Of a stretch of DNA of 64,000 nucleotides, positions 47,015 to 59,601 are shown in pieces. The translations under genes and the position numbers were made by a program. The DNA is from Calycina herbarum (Eukaryota > Ascomycota > Leotiomycetes > Helotiales > Pezizellaceae), in contig LLEY01000236.1 in the NCBI GenBank assembly GCA_001414485.1, positions 1 through 64,000 of the forward strand, written 5' to 3'. Positions within the stretch are counted from its first letter, which is position 1. The number at the start of each line of letters is the position of its first letter. Below the pieces are notes generated by a model. It was not told where the DNA came from. It saw nothing but the letters and a program-made list of their open reading frames with translations, and ran no database searches.

Positions 47015-48844
47015 ATGATGCTTACTTGTACGGCTTTGGGAGCATTGCTCCTTCTATGTTTGCAAGCCACATTCACAATAGCAGCAGACACTTCATTCCT
47101 TCCAGCGAATCTAACATCATGGTTCGATCAGTCGGGTAACATCCCTTCCCTTGATATCTCCATTAATTAAAACCCTAACCTCTACCCTCTAGCTGTTGTA
47201 CTTGGAAACTGGCTGTACGTCGATGCTGGAGAAGTTTGGACACTTACCAATGGCTCACTTGGCAGCAATAGCGCTGTGTGGAGTGAGTACTGCGTGAGAT
47301 GCAACTTACTAGGAGTGTTCATTAATCTCAAGCAGATCAACAAACAATGGCCTTCGACCTTTCAACCTCATGGTCAACAAACTCGGTTTCTCCGGTGCTC
47401 AGCAACAAAACCGAATCCGTTACACTGGCAAGAAAACCAGATATGTGGTATGATCCAATCGCAGACACGGTGTACTCCATGGGTGGATATGCATATACAT
47501 TCGGTGGCCAGTGGTGGAGAGATGACACCCCCGTCAGTCTATGGGGATTCAAACCACAAAGCAACGGTGCCGTTGAATGGCAGGAAAAACCTTGGAGTCC
47601 CAAACAAGGTGCTACGAACTTATCCTCGAATATCGTTGGAGGACTGACAGTCTCCTCTTCAAACACACACTACAATCTCGGTGGAAGCATTCTTCTCGAA
47701 CCGAAACTAGCGTCCGACAAAGCACAATCACTTCAAGAAATTGTATCCTACAACTTTACAACTCAAACCTGGACGAATCAATCTGTTCCAGAGCGATACG
47801 CTCTTTATGGTGAGGGGCAATATATTGAAAATTATGGCCCTGAAGGTATTATATTATTCCTTGGGGGGCAATGGTCTGCAGAGACAACCGAAACGAAGGA
47901 GAATTTGAAAGCCCTAGATACGATCTTGATTTACGATATCCAAAGCAAGAAGTTCTACGAACAGAAAGCCTCCAATGCGCCCAGTCCATGCACACAATTC
48001 TGTTCGGTTGGTGCTAGTACGGCTGATAATTCTTCATATGAAATGTAAGTATCTCCGAATTCAACCAGTAGCTTCCACTGATCGTAATTATCAGCTTCAT
48101 ATATGGCGGACAGCAGAGAAAGGGTAGTGAAAATCCCTCTTTCACCGTCAAAGATGATCTCAGAAGTATATTTATTTGACAATTCCAGCTTTCACTTGGA
48201 TCAAAGCGCCGAACGAGAAAGCAATATGGCGAGCCTGGCACACCTGTAAAAGTATTGGTAATCAACAAATGATTAGCATTGGAGGAAGACTGCAGGAGGC
48301 GAGAGATGATCCAGAACCCTGGCCAAATGGATTGGGAATCTTCGATATGACGACGTTAAACTGGACCGGTAAATAGTATTCTAACGCGCAAAAATACACT
48401 CGTCATTCGATGATTGATGATGTGTACACCAAATCTTCCGGCTACCCGGCTTCGTGGAGTGATCCCGCGTTGCTGGGTATTTTCAAGGTCAAGTCTTCCA
48501 TTTCCACGACAGCTTCAACCGCATCACCCACCTCGCTCGTTTCAAGCGGATCTCCAACTTCAGTCTCTCATGATACAGCTACTAACAGTAGGAACATCAA
48601 AATAATAATCCCTTCGGTGATCGTAGGCGCCGCACTTCTCGCTTTGTTCATCTCGATCGACTTCTGTCTCCGCAAACGTTCGAACAAGCTTGCACAAAAC
48701 GAGATCGAACCTGAAATAAATGAATCAAGAGAAGAAACATGGAATGGACAGGAGTTAAATGCAGTTTCGGAACCACCCCAGATGGTTTCGAACCTTTCTG
48801 AGATGGCTGCATATTCTCCAGACAGTTACTACGAAATTGACTAG
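47015..48844 (+). pseudogene. kelch-repeat single-pass membrane protein gene, apparently broken
   Basis: Exons 47015-47135, 47193-47282, 47333-48044, and a last exon from 48095. Exon 1 encodes a clear signal peptide (LGALLLLCLQATFTIAA). Kelch-type blades follow (WLYVDAGEVW, YSMGGYAYTFGG, LGGSILLEP, LFLGGQW, FIYGGQQ, SIGGRLQEA), then a Ser/Thr-rich stretch, a membrane segment (IIPSVIVGAALLALFI) and a cytoplasmic tail ending at 48844. Two lesions break the last exon: the frame must shift by one base near 48160-48176 to go from DDLRSIF to LTIPAFTWIKAP, and TAG at 48374-48376 interrupts NWTGK-YSNAQ. A 23-bp GTATAT...CCAG segment at the first site is too short for an intron. Kelch proteins of this type are common at fungal cell surfaces; function unknown. 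Confidence 0.7.
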
Positions 48845-49686
48845 AAAGTAAAACAGGAAGCATGGGAACTGCAGGCTATTGAAGCTTCCAATCTTCTTGA
48901 TAGTGCCAATTCAAAGACTGTGCAGGGGGAGCATAAAGCCTGGGTCTAATTTTGAGGATTATATAATTTAGCGGGTTGATGTTATTTTTTCTTGTATTGC
49001 TCAATTTTTGAGTTTCTGGGAGATTGCATCTATATACTGTAATGCATTATGACTGAATAGTTTACACGCAATATGTTATAAGAGTTAGTATGCACTATTC
49101 ACAATTGATGGAATTAAGTGACCAGATTGTGCTAAATTTGCTAAGCGAGGTGGTCATTACTCTGCGAACACTTATTTTGACTTCAATTGTGCGAAACAGT
49201 CTAGGGGTTTTCGTGCTGGTTTCTTCATTCTTCTAAACCCTTAGAACAATATTTACAGATTGTCCGAGATCTACTCGAGTCACAAGAAACGCAAATGTAA
49301 CAGGATCAATAATCTCGATGGTTACCTTAGTAAAAGTGCACGGAGACATATCGGTAAATAGAGCATTACATGGTGTTAGTCACGTGATATATAACATAAG
49401 TAAGGTTTGTCTCTAAACTCTGCTTAATCAACTCAATTATTCTAGACACTATCAAATAACTACAATTGATAAATATTATTCGGTCAAGTATATGTTACTA
49501 TATGCAATTCAAAGCGACGGAACTTTACTTGAATAACTTATGTACTTTAACTTTCTCAAATAATAAAAGATATCAAATAGACTTGGGGTTTAAAATTGAT
49601 AGACGGTAACATAACTGGTCAATTTCACAATTGATGAATAAAGTAGATCAGGGTGTCAGAATTTACACCACCATCCTGGAATCCTC
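48845..49686. other. AT-rich intergenic
   Basis: No supported gene; moderately AT-rich but without RIP-like transposon relics. Confidence 0.4.
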
Positions 49687-50138
49687 CTAAGCAGGACAGG
49701 ATCCACCAGGAGCACAAAGACAATTAGACTACCAGCGCAAACACCAGTCAGCAATGCCTTTCCACCTTCTTAAGTTGAATCCAGAATGCAAAAAACATAC
49801 TAAACATCCACAAAAGGAACAATTCTTCGAGCACAAAACCCAAGGACAAAGCGCAACACAGGAAGGACACTCGCTACACTATCCAAACGTCAATTTGTAA
49901 TTTTTAAAATCATTACCAATAAGCCCATATCCTTGATGATGAGGTTTTAAAGCAAGACATGGAAAAGGAAAGGGCAAGAACTCACAGCCATACACTGTCG
50001 TCCCTTCAAAATATCCCACACATCTGTCTCCCTCTTAATAACCATTGCTGTTCCCTCGGGGATCTCTTGTTCGAAAGCTAGGGGGGAGACTCCTGTGATA
50101 GCGGCGAGCACCACTGGTAATAGTTTGAAGAATTGCAT
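49687..50138 (-). CDS. small secreted cysteine-rich protein (3 exons, 90 aa)
   Basis: Exons 50138-49986, 49878-49801, 49728-49687, all phase 0, with introns of 107 and 72 bp (GTGAGT...GATAG; GTATGT...GGTAG). The first ~20 residues are a signal peptide (MQFFKLLPVVLAAITG). A short acidic pro-like part follows with a Lys-Arg pair (VIKRETD), a possible Kex2 site. The last ~42 residues hold twelve cysteines, including CSECPSC, CSFCGC and CLC, and the protein ends GGSCPA. Two of three exons are too short to stand out as open frames; agreement of splice phase and cysteine density supports the model. I recognise no named family. Apoplastic effector, antimicrobial or metal-binding roles are all possible and untested. 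Confidence 0.7.
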
Positions 50139-51428
50139 TTCGGTTTTCCATTTTTTTGGAGTTGCTTCAGTGTGCTGGAAGAGAGAGAGAGAGAGGAAAG
50201 AGAGGCTAAGAATGTTGCGCTGCCCCGGAATAGGAAAGAAAGAAAAGCAATTCTATATCCATCCCTTCCATCTCACACGATCAAACGGTCTCCCCCTCTC
50301 TTGCCTTGTCTGTAGCAATACTCTTTTACCCAATACTCAAGATCAAGTAGCAGGACCATCATCATCATCAGCTCACCCATTCACGACAAATACTTTCCCC
50401 CTCCTCTCCAACCCAGTCTCGATGCAAATACTCTACACATACCTCTCACGCAAAATACTTCCACTCACAACCGCCCCCTGAAGGTGGAGATCTCCCTCGT
50501 ATCGTCGCACCCCGAGGTACTAACTACCAAAGCAGGTCACTAAACCTGATTGCCAGAATTAATTCCCCCAGGCCTGGCAACCCCCATAAAAAGGAAGGTA
50601 TACAAACGAAGATAATTGAGGGGTAACAAGGTTTACAACCATGACATGATACGTGAATATACTTGGCGACCACCCCAGGAACTATCCGGCTGACTATGGC
50701 TATACATTGGATAATTCTGAATCAGGACACCGCGAGTCTATCAAGCGAGATAATAGTACACGCATGAATTAAGGAACGGTGACTAATATCAAAATGTAAC
50801 AACCTACCCCCACAACATGCATATCGTTTCGCAATGTCGATGCCAAAGAAGCTGCGAGAGCTGCGAGACAAGCCAACAAAGCTCGCGACACGAGCGTACC
50901 CAACAATAACCCACTCACTTGAGGGAAACACACTTCACTTGCAAAACCAGATTGACATCACCACGAACATCGGAGGAAAAAAACAGGGAGGATGAATATC
51001 CAAATACTCATACCTAATATCCCAACCTAGCAGGGAAGAATCAACACATCCCCACCATCTTGATTTCATAATTAACAAATCCATCCATCAATCCATCCAT
51101 CCACCCATAATGCATCACTCCAACCCCCGAAGAACTCTACCATCCATATCAATATTCACAAAAGGTAAACCCCTCCCATTTCCACGCAAGCTATGCATCG
51201 AAGTAAACTCAAAACAGAAATAAGGAATCCCCCGTAAACTCCATTGCCCGAATGCATCTAGGATTTCATCGAAAGAAGAAGCCTCCATGTATGCGTTGAG
51301 ACCGAAACAAATACTCCGTGTAATCCAATCCCCTTTTTGATGTTCATCTTGCTGAACCTGGATATATCCTTTTCGGTCTCGGTAGTGAGGCCGTTTGAGA
51401 AATCCACATTTTCTCCAACCGTCTGTCT
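50139..51428. other. intergenic and kinase 3' UTR
   Basis: A 107-codon minus frame at 51115-51438 overlaps the kinase stop by a few bases in another frame and is probably 3' UTR. A CT/GA-rich stretch lies near 50170-50200 upstream of the secreted-protein gene. Confidence 0.4.
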
Positions 51429-54400
51429 TCATGACCATTTGATATCCCCACTAGGTTGCCTCGCTTTCCGTTTAGAATTCAACTGAGGTGCCGTCCCATG
51501 TATCGCCGACGAGCGTGACGACTCTCGCTGCTGCTCCCGCGAGTTCTCCCGTGAATGCTCTTTCGCCCGACCTCCATTATCTCTTCTCGACGACGTCGAG
51601 GGTTCCTCTCTATTCGTAGGGGTGCTAATAGAAGACCGCGATGTTCGAAGCATCGAGGTGCGAGGCAATCGACTTTTACTCGTCGAAGAAGCGCCACCCG
51701 CAATTTCAGCACTTGTCCGTCTCGGTATTTGTGGGATGGCACCACCATCTCTACTCCTTGGTCGATACAACATGACATCGCCACTAGAAGTTGCCGCCAC
51801 TCTTCTTGGTGTAACACTTCCATCAACGAAGGACGATTGCTGGGTTCCCCGGCTAGCGTGCGTTGGTGTGATAGGCGTTGATACACTCGACTGCAATGAA
51901 GGGGGAGTGTACGAGTTTGTGCGCCTCGTTCCTTGTCCTGATCGAGATCGAGATGCGCTGCTAGTCTCCTGGTCTTTCTCGATACCAAGTTTAACTAGGT
52001 CACTTGCCATGTTCCTCACGAGTACGGCCGAGTCGCTCTCAGCCAGATGCTCAATGGCTTCGAATAACTTGTGTCGCCGTATGCTCTGCGATCTATCGTC
52101 ACTTGGATCACATATGCTGCGAACAATTCGCAAGAGGTTTAATCTAACGACGGCCTTCTTGTGGTTCAGTTTTTGGAGAATCCCGGAAAAGAGGTCCGGA
52201 CGTGCCAATGAGACCGCGACTGGTGAGCTTAATCTCAAGAGCTTTTGCAAAGGCTCGAGAAGATTATAGTCAAAGGCGCTAGCTTTTGGTGCATTAAAGC
52301 ATTGGACAATGGCTTCTATGAAGTTGCCTTCCAGCAATGATTTCTCAACCCTTGCAGTCTCCTCTTGAAGCCTAACAAATATCGTTATTAAGGCCCAACA
52401 CAAGAATTACTTGAAAAACTCACCAGATGAATATAGCATCCAAAGCAGTCACCTGCCAATATTGGTCTTCCAAAAGAGACACATAGAACTGCAGTCCTTT
52501 ATTTTGCCACAAGTACTTCCTTCCAAGCTTGCCGGAATGCGCCATATCGCAAAGTATTGGGAGAGCAAATTCCTTTGGTGGTCGTTTCGTCTTCATGATC
52601 TTTTGTAGTAACGGAATAATACCGTTCATTGCAGCATCTTCCTGTCTCGCCTTACTTAAGCGACACAGATTATACATAGTATTCAGAACTTGATTAGATA
52701 TTTCGCGAAAGTGAACGGTGGTCTTTTTCATACTAGCACTTAACAAGTCGATCAGTAACTCGATGGCGTTTGCGGCATGGAGACTGTCAAGTGTAGTCGA
52801 TAACATTGATAAGTTCTTGATAAACTTCAACATGGTGATTTGATGTGCCGGTGTCATCCGGCAGAGATCTTTAAGAACACCTGATTGATATTAGAAAGGT
52901 TCAAATCGTACAACTGAAATTCTTACGTTTGAGTACAACACGATCGGCAACCACCTCTTTGACGTAATTTTCTGCCTGCGAAAACAGATAGAAAATGTTG
53001 ACGATTCGTCCCTCAATAAGTTCAGAAAGCCCGTCGTCTTCATCAAGAACTCGGTCAAGGACCAGGGCGAGGGGAGAAAGAATTTTGCTTCTGGAAAATA
53101 TACGACAGAAATCGTTCTTCGGAGTTGGACCCTATTGATTGTAAGCAAGAAATAGCATCACAAAAATTTGTATATAATACCTGAAGCTCAAACACACTCC
53201 AAACACCATTGACTCCAATCAACACCAAGTCCTTCGACTCATCGTAGTCTTCATCCAGAAACTCGACAAGAACATTCAGACCACCAGCACTAACAAACAT
53301 CTGAAGAGTCAATGTTGATGTTTGGTACATCTGTCGTACAAATGCTGCTGCCTCGAGTCTAATCTCGGTCGAGTATTGCCTGGCGGCAAATTTCGTAATA
53401 ATGGGTATTCCACCCACGAAACATAAGTTTTCTTGAATTTCGACGTCATCTAAAATGATGCTATTCACTACTTTCAACAGACGTAATATCATACTTTGGC
53501 GACTTTTGAGTGTACAAGGTTCCAAGATTTCCAGTATAGGAAGCATTCCGTGAGCGCTGATTATGAGGCTCTTCGCATCCACGGACTCGTAAAGAACATC
53601 GAGAAGTTGTTCCGAAAGTTCCGACAAGGTATCCGGATCCTCAGTCACTTTCAGAGAGCTGACCAAACCTTCAACGAGAGTACAGAGTCGTGCATGTTTA
53701 TCACGAGCTATGTTAGCTTGTAGATCCATTTCATCAAATCCTTGTTCCAGCGAAGCAAATGGGTCGTCCTCGTCATCTTCGTCACCGAGCCAGGATTTGT
53801 TTGAAAGTTTGGAATGTAGCATAAGGGTTCCAACACCATCCTCTGAACCTACGTCGCTTTCAGCCTTTTCAACAATGGAATCTCCTTGACCGAATATGTC
53901 AGAGAAGTCTTCATCATCTTCGTCTTCGGCGTATCGTTGTATCTCTACTGAAGATTTAGATCTACGCATAGCAGGATCTTCTCGAGGAGCCAGAGCGCCT
54001 CTCGTACTTCCGTGGACGTTGGTGATAGGTGAATGAGCGGAACGTGGTAAACTTGTTAGATCTGAAGGATGGAAGAGTTTTGGTGATAGCGCGTCGTCCT
54101 TCGAAGCAAGGTTAGACATTATTCTCAATGACAGACTTGAACTTTAAACTAACCTTAATGATGTTCAGTCGTCGGTTAAAGGCAATATCGGTGTCGACAA
54201 ATATGTCCGAGTAGTCATCCATCGAGGTTTCCTTGAAAAGAGTAGCTGGTCTTTGGGGGAGGGAAAACTTGTTCTCGGCGTGAGCTTTGATTGGAGATTT
54301 AGGTCTTGGGGGCGGCATGCTGGCCGAAGCTTTTCTCGAGATACTTTTTGGCGCAACAGCTGGCTTGACATCCTGGGTTATCACTGTAGGCTTGATTCGG

Positions 54401-56229
54401 TATGGTCGAATTGTTTCGAGCTCATGAGTATCGGCCTCCATCGGTTTATGAGGTCCTCTAATAGTTACGAGATCGCCCTCAAAATTGCTGTCCCAATTGT
54501 CGTTCTCGTCATTTGTAGAATCGAGCGAAGCGTATGCCTTCAAACGATCAGAAGAGAGCTTTCCACCAAAATTGTCATGTGGTTTGAATTGTGGAAGATG
54601 GAGGGCGCTAGGTGATATCGAGGAAGCAAAGTCATCATCCCAGTTATCGTCGGCTACTCCACTAGCGGTTAGTGAGGGGGACAAGGCTGCCAGGATTATT
54701 ACATACAAGTTGTTTCAGGCGACCGAAAAGCTTCGGCTGACTGTTTTGGCTTTGCAAGGGAAAGCGGGCCCTTAGCTGGTGTTATAAGGCCAGGATGGTT
54801 TTGTTCATTATTTTGAACACTTCGAAGAGGCGGATCTCGACGAAGAGGCAGCGGGCTAGCCATAGAAGATCTGGCAGAGGCTCGAAAAGAACCAGGACCA
54901 GGAGGTGACCTCAAAGCTTCATTCCATTGCTTGACCTCTTCCACCGCTTCATTGAAGTTCGCAGGTGGCTTCGCAACTGGGGCATCCGTTCGTCGAGATC
55001 CCATAATCCAGGCGTGTTTTAGCAATTTGCGAGCAGAAACTCTGAGATTGGGGTCCTTCTGGAAACATTGCATGAGAAAGTCTCGAGCAGCCTGCTCGCA
55101 GTCAGAATGTTCTAGTAAAGTTAATGATCATATATGTTAGAAATAGACTTACAGGTGAGACACCCTCTGGCAATGGTGGGTGGTCGTCATTGACAATGGC
55201 AAATAGTGCTGGCATGGGGGCCAGTTTATGGTACGGAGGTTTTCCTTCCAGCAATTCAATAACGGTGCAGCCCAGACTCCAAATATCCGAAGCTGGAGTT
55301 GCACCGGAGAGTTGTATTATCTCAGGGGCCATCCAGTAAGGTGTTCCTACAACCTGTGCTTCTTTATCCGCTCCGGCCAACGTGCTTGTCGAGACTCCAA
55401 AATCTGCCAATTTAACCTTTCCATCCTTGGTGGTAAGGATGTTTGCTCCCTTGATGTCACGATGAATGACACCTTGATCGTGAAGATATAGAAGTCCGAG
55501 TAGAATTTGACCCATATAAACCCCCACGAGGTTTTCTGGGAATTTTCCGTAGCTTTTACATATTGAATGCAATGACCCGTTTTCACAATACCTAAAAATA
55601 ATTAGACGACGATGAGTGGCATATGCTCTAGAAAACTTACTCGAGAATAATGTTAAGGCAGTCTGAAGACTTGACGAAGCCCAGGTACTTGACAATATTG
55701 TCATGCTGGAAGCTGTCAGGAAACACTCTTTGACACATTCACTCCGGACTAAACTCACATTGAGATTCTTCAGTAGGTCTATTTCGGCCTATTTCGTCAG
55801 GTTAGTTCCCCAGGCTTGGAAAAAACAAAGAGGAAAATATACCTCAATCATCCGCAATTCGCTCCTTGGAAGGTCTCCTAGCTTGATTTGCTTGACTGCC
55901 ACAGCTTCTCCAGTACCCCAATTGAAAGCTTTGTATACAGAGCCAAAGGCACCCTTTCCCAGACATTCTCCTAGACGCTAAATCCACATATAAGCCCATA
56001 TACCTGCCAGCGTTGTTGGGGAGGGACTCACATAGTCCTTGAGTCCAGGATCTTGGACTGCCTTCTCCTTGACTGCTCCACCGTCTCTCCTTGGTGTACC
56101 AGGTGTTCGCTCGGCCTTGCCATGACCGCTCCCATTTCCATTCCCGTTTCCGTTCTGCCCGCTACCACTCCCACTACCACTGCCTGATCTGCCATTTTGT
56201 TGGCGGTCCGAAGGGGGGTGGGAGACCAT
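51429..56229 (-). CDS. sepH: SepH/Cdc7-type septation initiation kinase (11 exons, 1425 aa)
   Basis: Exons: 56229-56032, 55977-55843, 55788-55759, 55705-55641, 55591-55153, 55091-54707, 54656-54154, 54098-53181, 53131-52927, 52880-52424, 52371-51429; lengths sum to an intact frame. Residues ~67-320 are a Ser/Thr kinase: [51 protein letters not shown]. An acidic disordered region (DNWDDDF, DEDDEDF) follows, then armadillo-like helices (about 800-1210) and a Ser/Arg-rich tail. This is the layout of Aspergillus SepH and fission-yeast Cdc7, the Ste20-related kinase of the septation network that acts at the spindle pole. The exon 6/7 acceptor (GGAG at 54657) is the least certain junction. The Gly/Ser/Asn-rich N-terminus (residues 16-37) is low complexity; an upstream start is blocked by a stop in that frame. 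Confidence 0.93.
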
Positions 56230-57543
56230 GACCTCGTCGTCGTTTTGGGGCTTGGAGAAGTCGAGGCGGTGGGGGAGAAGTTGACGGTTGTTGTTGATGA
56301 AGATGCTCTGCTTTGGAGCCGGGGAAAGCTCACATCCCAACCATCGAGGTTGTCGTTGGTCGTTTCACGTCGCGGTTCGCGGGTTAAGGATTATTGCGGC
56401 CAGGTTGGATATTATAGGCGATGCTCCCAGGTTTAGTTGTAGGCTCAAGCTCCAAAGTGCAGTGCAGTAGTGCCCAGGTTAACGATTGTCTGCCAAGGTA
56501 TATTCTAGTCGGAGCAGTGACGTTCGCCGCGGGATGTCGAATTGGAAAGTGGCAGATCGGCGGCACATTCTCTGTAGCAATGTTAATGTTTGTTCTTGCA
56601 AAGTTGTAGGTTGTTCTGCTTCTGCTTGTGGGCGGCGCTGGCTCGGAAGGAGAAATTGGCAATGACAAGAGAGCAAACAGGTCGTTTTGCTGGGATTCGC
56701 GACCTGCATGTGCTGTTCCAATGTAAGGCTGAGGTCCGACCCTCGAATCAAAATGAACCGGCGAGAAAAGGTCTAGCCACACTATCGGATCTGCGGACCT
56801 GCTCCTGCGAGGGAGTCAAGATCCGGCAAAATAGCAAAATATATTATGTGTTTCACATTTTCTGGAAGCCCTGCAGTTGATCTTTCATTGGGCCAACCAA
56901 ACGCACGTAAGACGGCCAATTACTACACCTGGTTATCACAAGCATCGCATATCATCCTGGCCTGCCCTTGTACGGAGTGTACCAGTGGGATTTGCCGTCT
57001 ATTTTCCACTCTCAGCCTCAACCCCTGCAGGTTAAGCAAGATCTCGGAGCAGGTACAAAGTTACTTGCAAACTATATTCAAGTAGTACAGAGAGGGGTAA
57101 CAAGATCTGGTGTCATAATCAAACTTGGGATTTATTCAGTTAAAAATAAAGACTATGTACTATGAATAGCTAGCGAATGAGCTTTTGCCATTCGCTACTG
57201 ATACAGAAAGCGAGCAAATGTAACCATTGCCCAGTAAATCCGTAGGTCCCCTTGAGAATTCGCAGACGCCCAAACTCCATACCTGCAGTGTTCCCCGTCG
57301 TAGGCGAACAATGAAAATTGTAGCCTCATAAATGGAGGTAAATCTTCAACTATTTTCCAGCAAGGCAAAGACAACTCCATATCCGTGCCAAACGCCCTTT
57401 ATCCCAAAAGTCGAATGTGCAAACTTTTTGCGTAGCAGAATCATATTCTACAGTGGTATCACAATTGTGCCCTCAGACTCCATTTCCCCCACACTAAGTT
57501 CATTGAAAAGCGCGACCGCTGACCAGCCTTGTGCCCAACGATA
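56230..57543. other. upstream of kinase; 3' side of the next gene
   Basis: No supported gene. Overlapping frames on both strands (56384-56880) lack family resemblance and splice context. Confidence 0.4.
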
Positions 57544-59003
57544 TCAAATCATGGGCTCGCGGCGGAGATTACGGCTCAGTCCCGCTGATGCCCACCAGGA
57601 ATCTGGTATGTCATCACGCTCTGCAAGACGCGATATGATGCTACGCATTCCTCCTAGACCCTCTCCATCGTTCATTATGTCGTTGGCGGAAGCTTCGTCT
57701 GGTGGAGCTAAAACCGCTTCCGCGTAACTCCTCCAGGTTTGTGCTCCATTTGATCGTACGAAGTTACTAAGGCCGTACATATCATCGTCCTCTTCCTCCT
57801 CGGTATTCGATCCAGACTCCGAGACGTCGCAATCCCGAGCTGGTGTCTGCTCATCGGATGGACCTGTGCTAGTCATTGAAGTACTAGCCGAAGCCGCTGC
57901 TGAAGCCGTACTTGAAGATGCTGCTGCTGCTGCAGAAGTAAACGACGAACCAGCGCTAGGAGGTTGAGGATCCGGAGTGATACTTGTTAAAAGCGTATCC
58001 CAAACGGCTCCATTTTCCGGGCTCAAACTGCGGTCTCTGTCGCCCAACCCATCAACATAAGCTTCTCGAGCTGATCTTCGTGCCCTTTCAAGATTGGTCC
58101 TGCTGGTTCTCGCTGGAGGCCCCATTCGGTCTGAAAGCGTGGGTCGGGTCGAACGCTAAAGAAAATGTCAGTTTGAGATCAATTGGGATAAGAAGATCCG
58201 TCAGATATGCAAGCATTGAAAGATCAAAATTGGTACTCGTTGAGAAGATTCTAACAGATTGGGAAACATACCTCGCTTGAGGACAATGATGGGCGCCCGG
58301 AAAACCCACGCGGCTCGGAATCTTCCAATGCGCGCCGTGTTTGTTCTTCCTCCGCTTCTGTGGCCTGTCTGTGTGCGATTGCAAGTGCGTGTCCATAGGG
58401 CGATATCCGCAAGTGTGGGGAGTCGGAACCGTGCCGGGCCAGAAATTCGAGGTCTGTATCTGTGTATGGAGGGGTTGGGGCGGGATTTCGCGCCAGTCGT
58501 TGGAGTTCTGACCTTTGACGTAGGCGACTGAGTTCGCCCCTTCGGAAAGAGTAATAGTCCCTTGTTTCTGGGACTGGGGGCATCATTGAAGGTCCGTCTT
58601 CGTCTGGTTCATTGCCGCGCCCATGCCGTCCTAGTTGAATGCGAGAACGCAGATATTCGCGTTCGAGTTCACTTTCGCGCTCGGCTATGCGAGCTGCTTG
58701 CCTTTGTATCGACTCGGTTGTGGACAATTCGCCTGGAGTGAGGGATGGATCTCGTTCCAATTCGTTCGAGTTTGGCTCGTTGGTCATGGATAGGAGACGC
58801 CGCCGCCTTGCTTCGAGCGCCTGTGAGCGCGCAGTGCTGCCACGCACCCTGCGATGACGGCGAATGGCAGACCGGGGGACAGCGGCGGTTTTTTCTGATG
58901 CTTTGGATGCCACCTCAGGCTCGACGGGGGCAACGAACAATCTGATCTGGTTAGCTTTGCATGAGCCGCGGAAGAAGAGGCTGAAAACTTACGGCAAACC
59001 CAT
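57544..59003 (-). CDS. conserved fungal protein of unknown function, largely disordered (3 exons, 430 aa)
   Basis: Exons 59003-58993, 58941-58272, 58155-57544. The first exon is eleven bases (MGLP, phase 2), joined by GTAAGT...ATCAG to LFVAPVEPEV. Intron 2 is 116 bp (GTATGT...TTTAG), phase 0. The protein is basic and Arg-rich at first (RSAIRRHRRVRGSTARSQAL), then predicted disordered with coiled segments, and has a well-conserved-looking block near DRDRSLSPENGAVWDTLLTS and TPDPQPPSAGSSF, an Ala/Ser run, an acidic EEEEDDD patch and a C-terminal helix ending SWWASAGL. I associate the TPDPQPPS block with widespread but uncharacterised Pezizomycotina proteins. No enzymatic motif is seen. Confidence 0.8.
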
Positions 59004-59601
59004 TTCTGCGGTAGGAAGAATCGAAGGGGGAAAATAAAATCGGGAAGAATGGCAATGGCAGGTTCGCGACACGGAAAAAGATGATTTGGATGAATATGGA
59101 GTTGGTGGCGTTTTATCGCGATGGATATTCTCGTCGGTTGGTTGGATGCTTGATCGCGAAGAAGTGGGCGATTTGGGTTGGGGTTGCACCAAATGGCGCT
59201 AGTGTCCCAACTAGGCTAGCGTTGGTCTCTGCACAACATTTCAAGGGGGAAGTTGCGGAGGAGGCTGAGAAGCTAAAAGTCCAAGTCGCAAGTTCAAGTC
59301 GTCGCCAACTCCAGCGAGCCAGCAAATACTCATCCGCCAGTCGAAACAACACTCATTGCGATAATTGGTATTGATGGCCACTGCTACCTCATTTTCTACC
59401 TCACCGCTCGTTCTTGCTACACCAAGCCCTCCCCACAGCTCGCCAGCGCATACATTCAACGACCGTTAGTCTTCAGAGCATGCAAAAGGCGCATGGCCTC
59501 CTCACAAACCGCATGAATGCCTCCAGTGAGATAGCATTATAATACTGGTCTGGTCTGGATTACACTGCAGGAGAAAAGTCGGAAGCGGTCAAAAACACAG
59601 T
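59004..59601. promoter_or_regulatory. divergent promoter, unknown gene / FOL3
   Basis: About 600 bp between opposite start codons. The frames inside it are short and overlap on both strands. No strong motif was identified. Confidence 0.5.

Noticed and set aside
48165..48187. 23-bp GTATAT...CCAG as a mini-intron rescuing the kelch frame
   Set aside because: Far below the 46-bp minimum intron seen in this window, with no room for a branch point and acceptor.
51622..52269. 215-codon open frame on the plus strand
   Set aside because: Antisense to the last exon of the kinase; its composition mirrors the complementary Ser/Arg-rich coding strand and it shows no family features.
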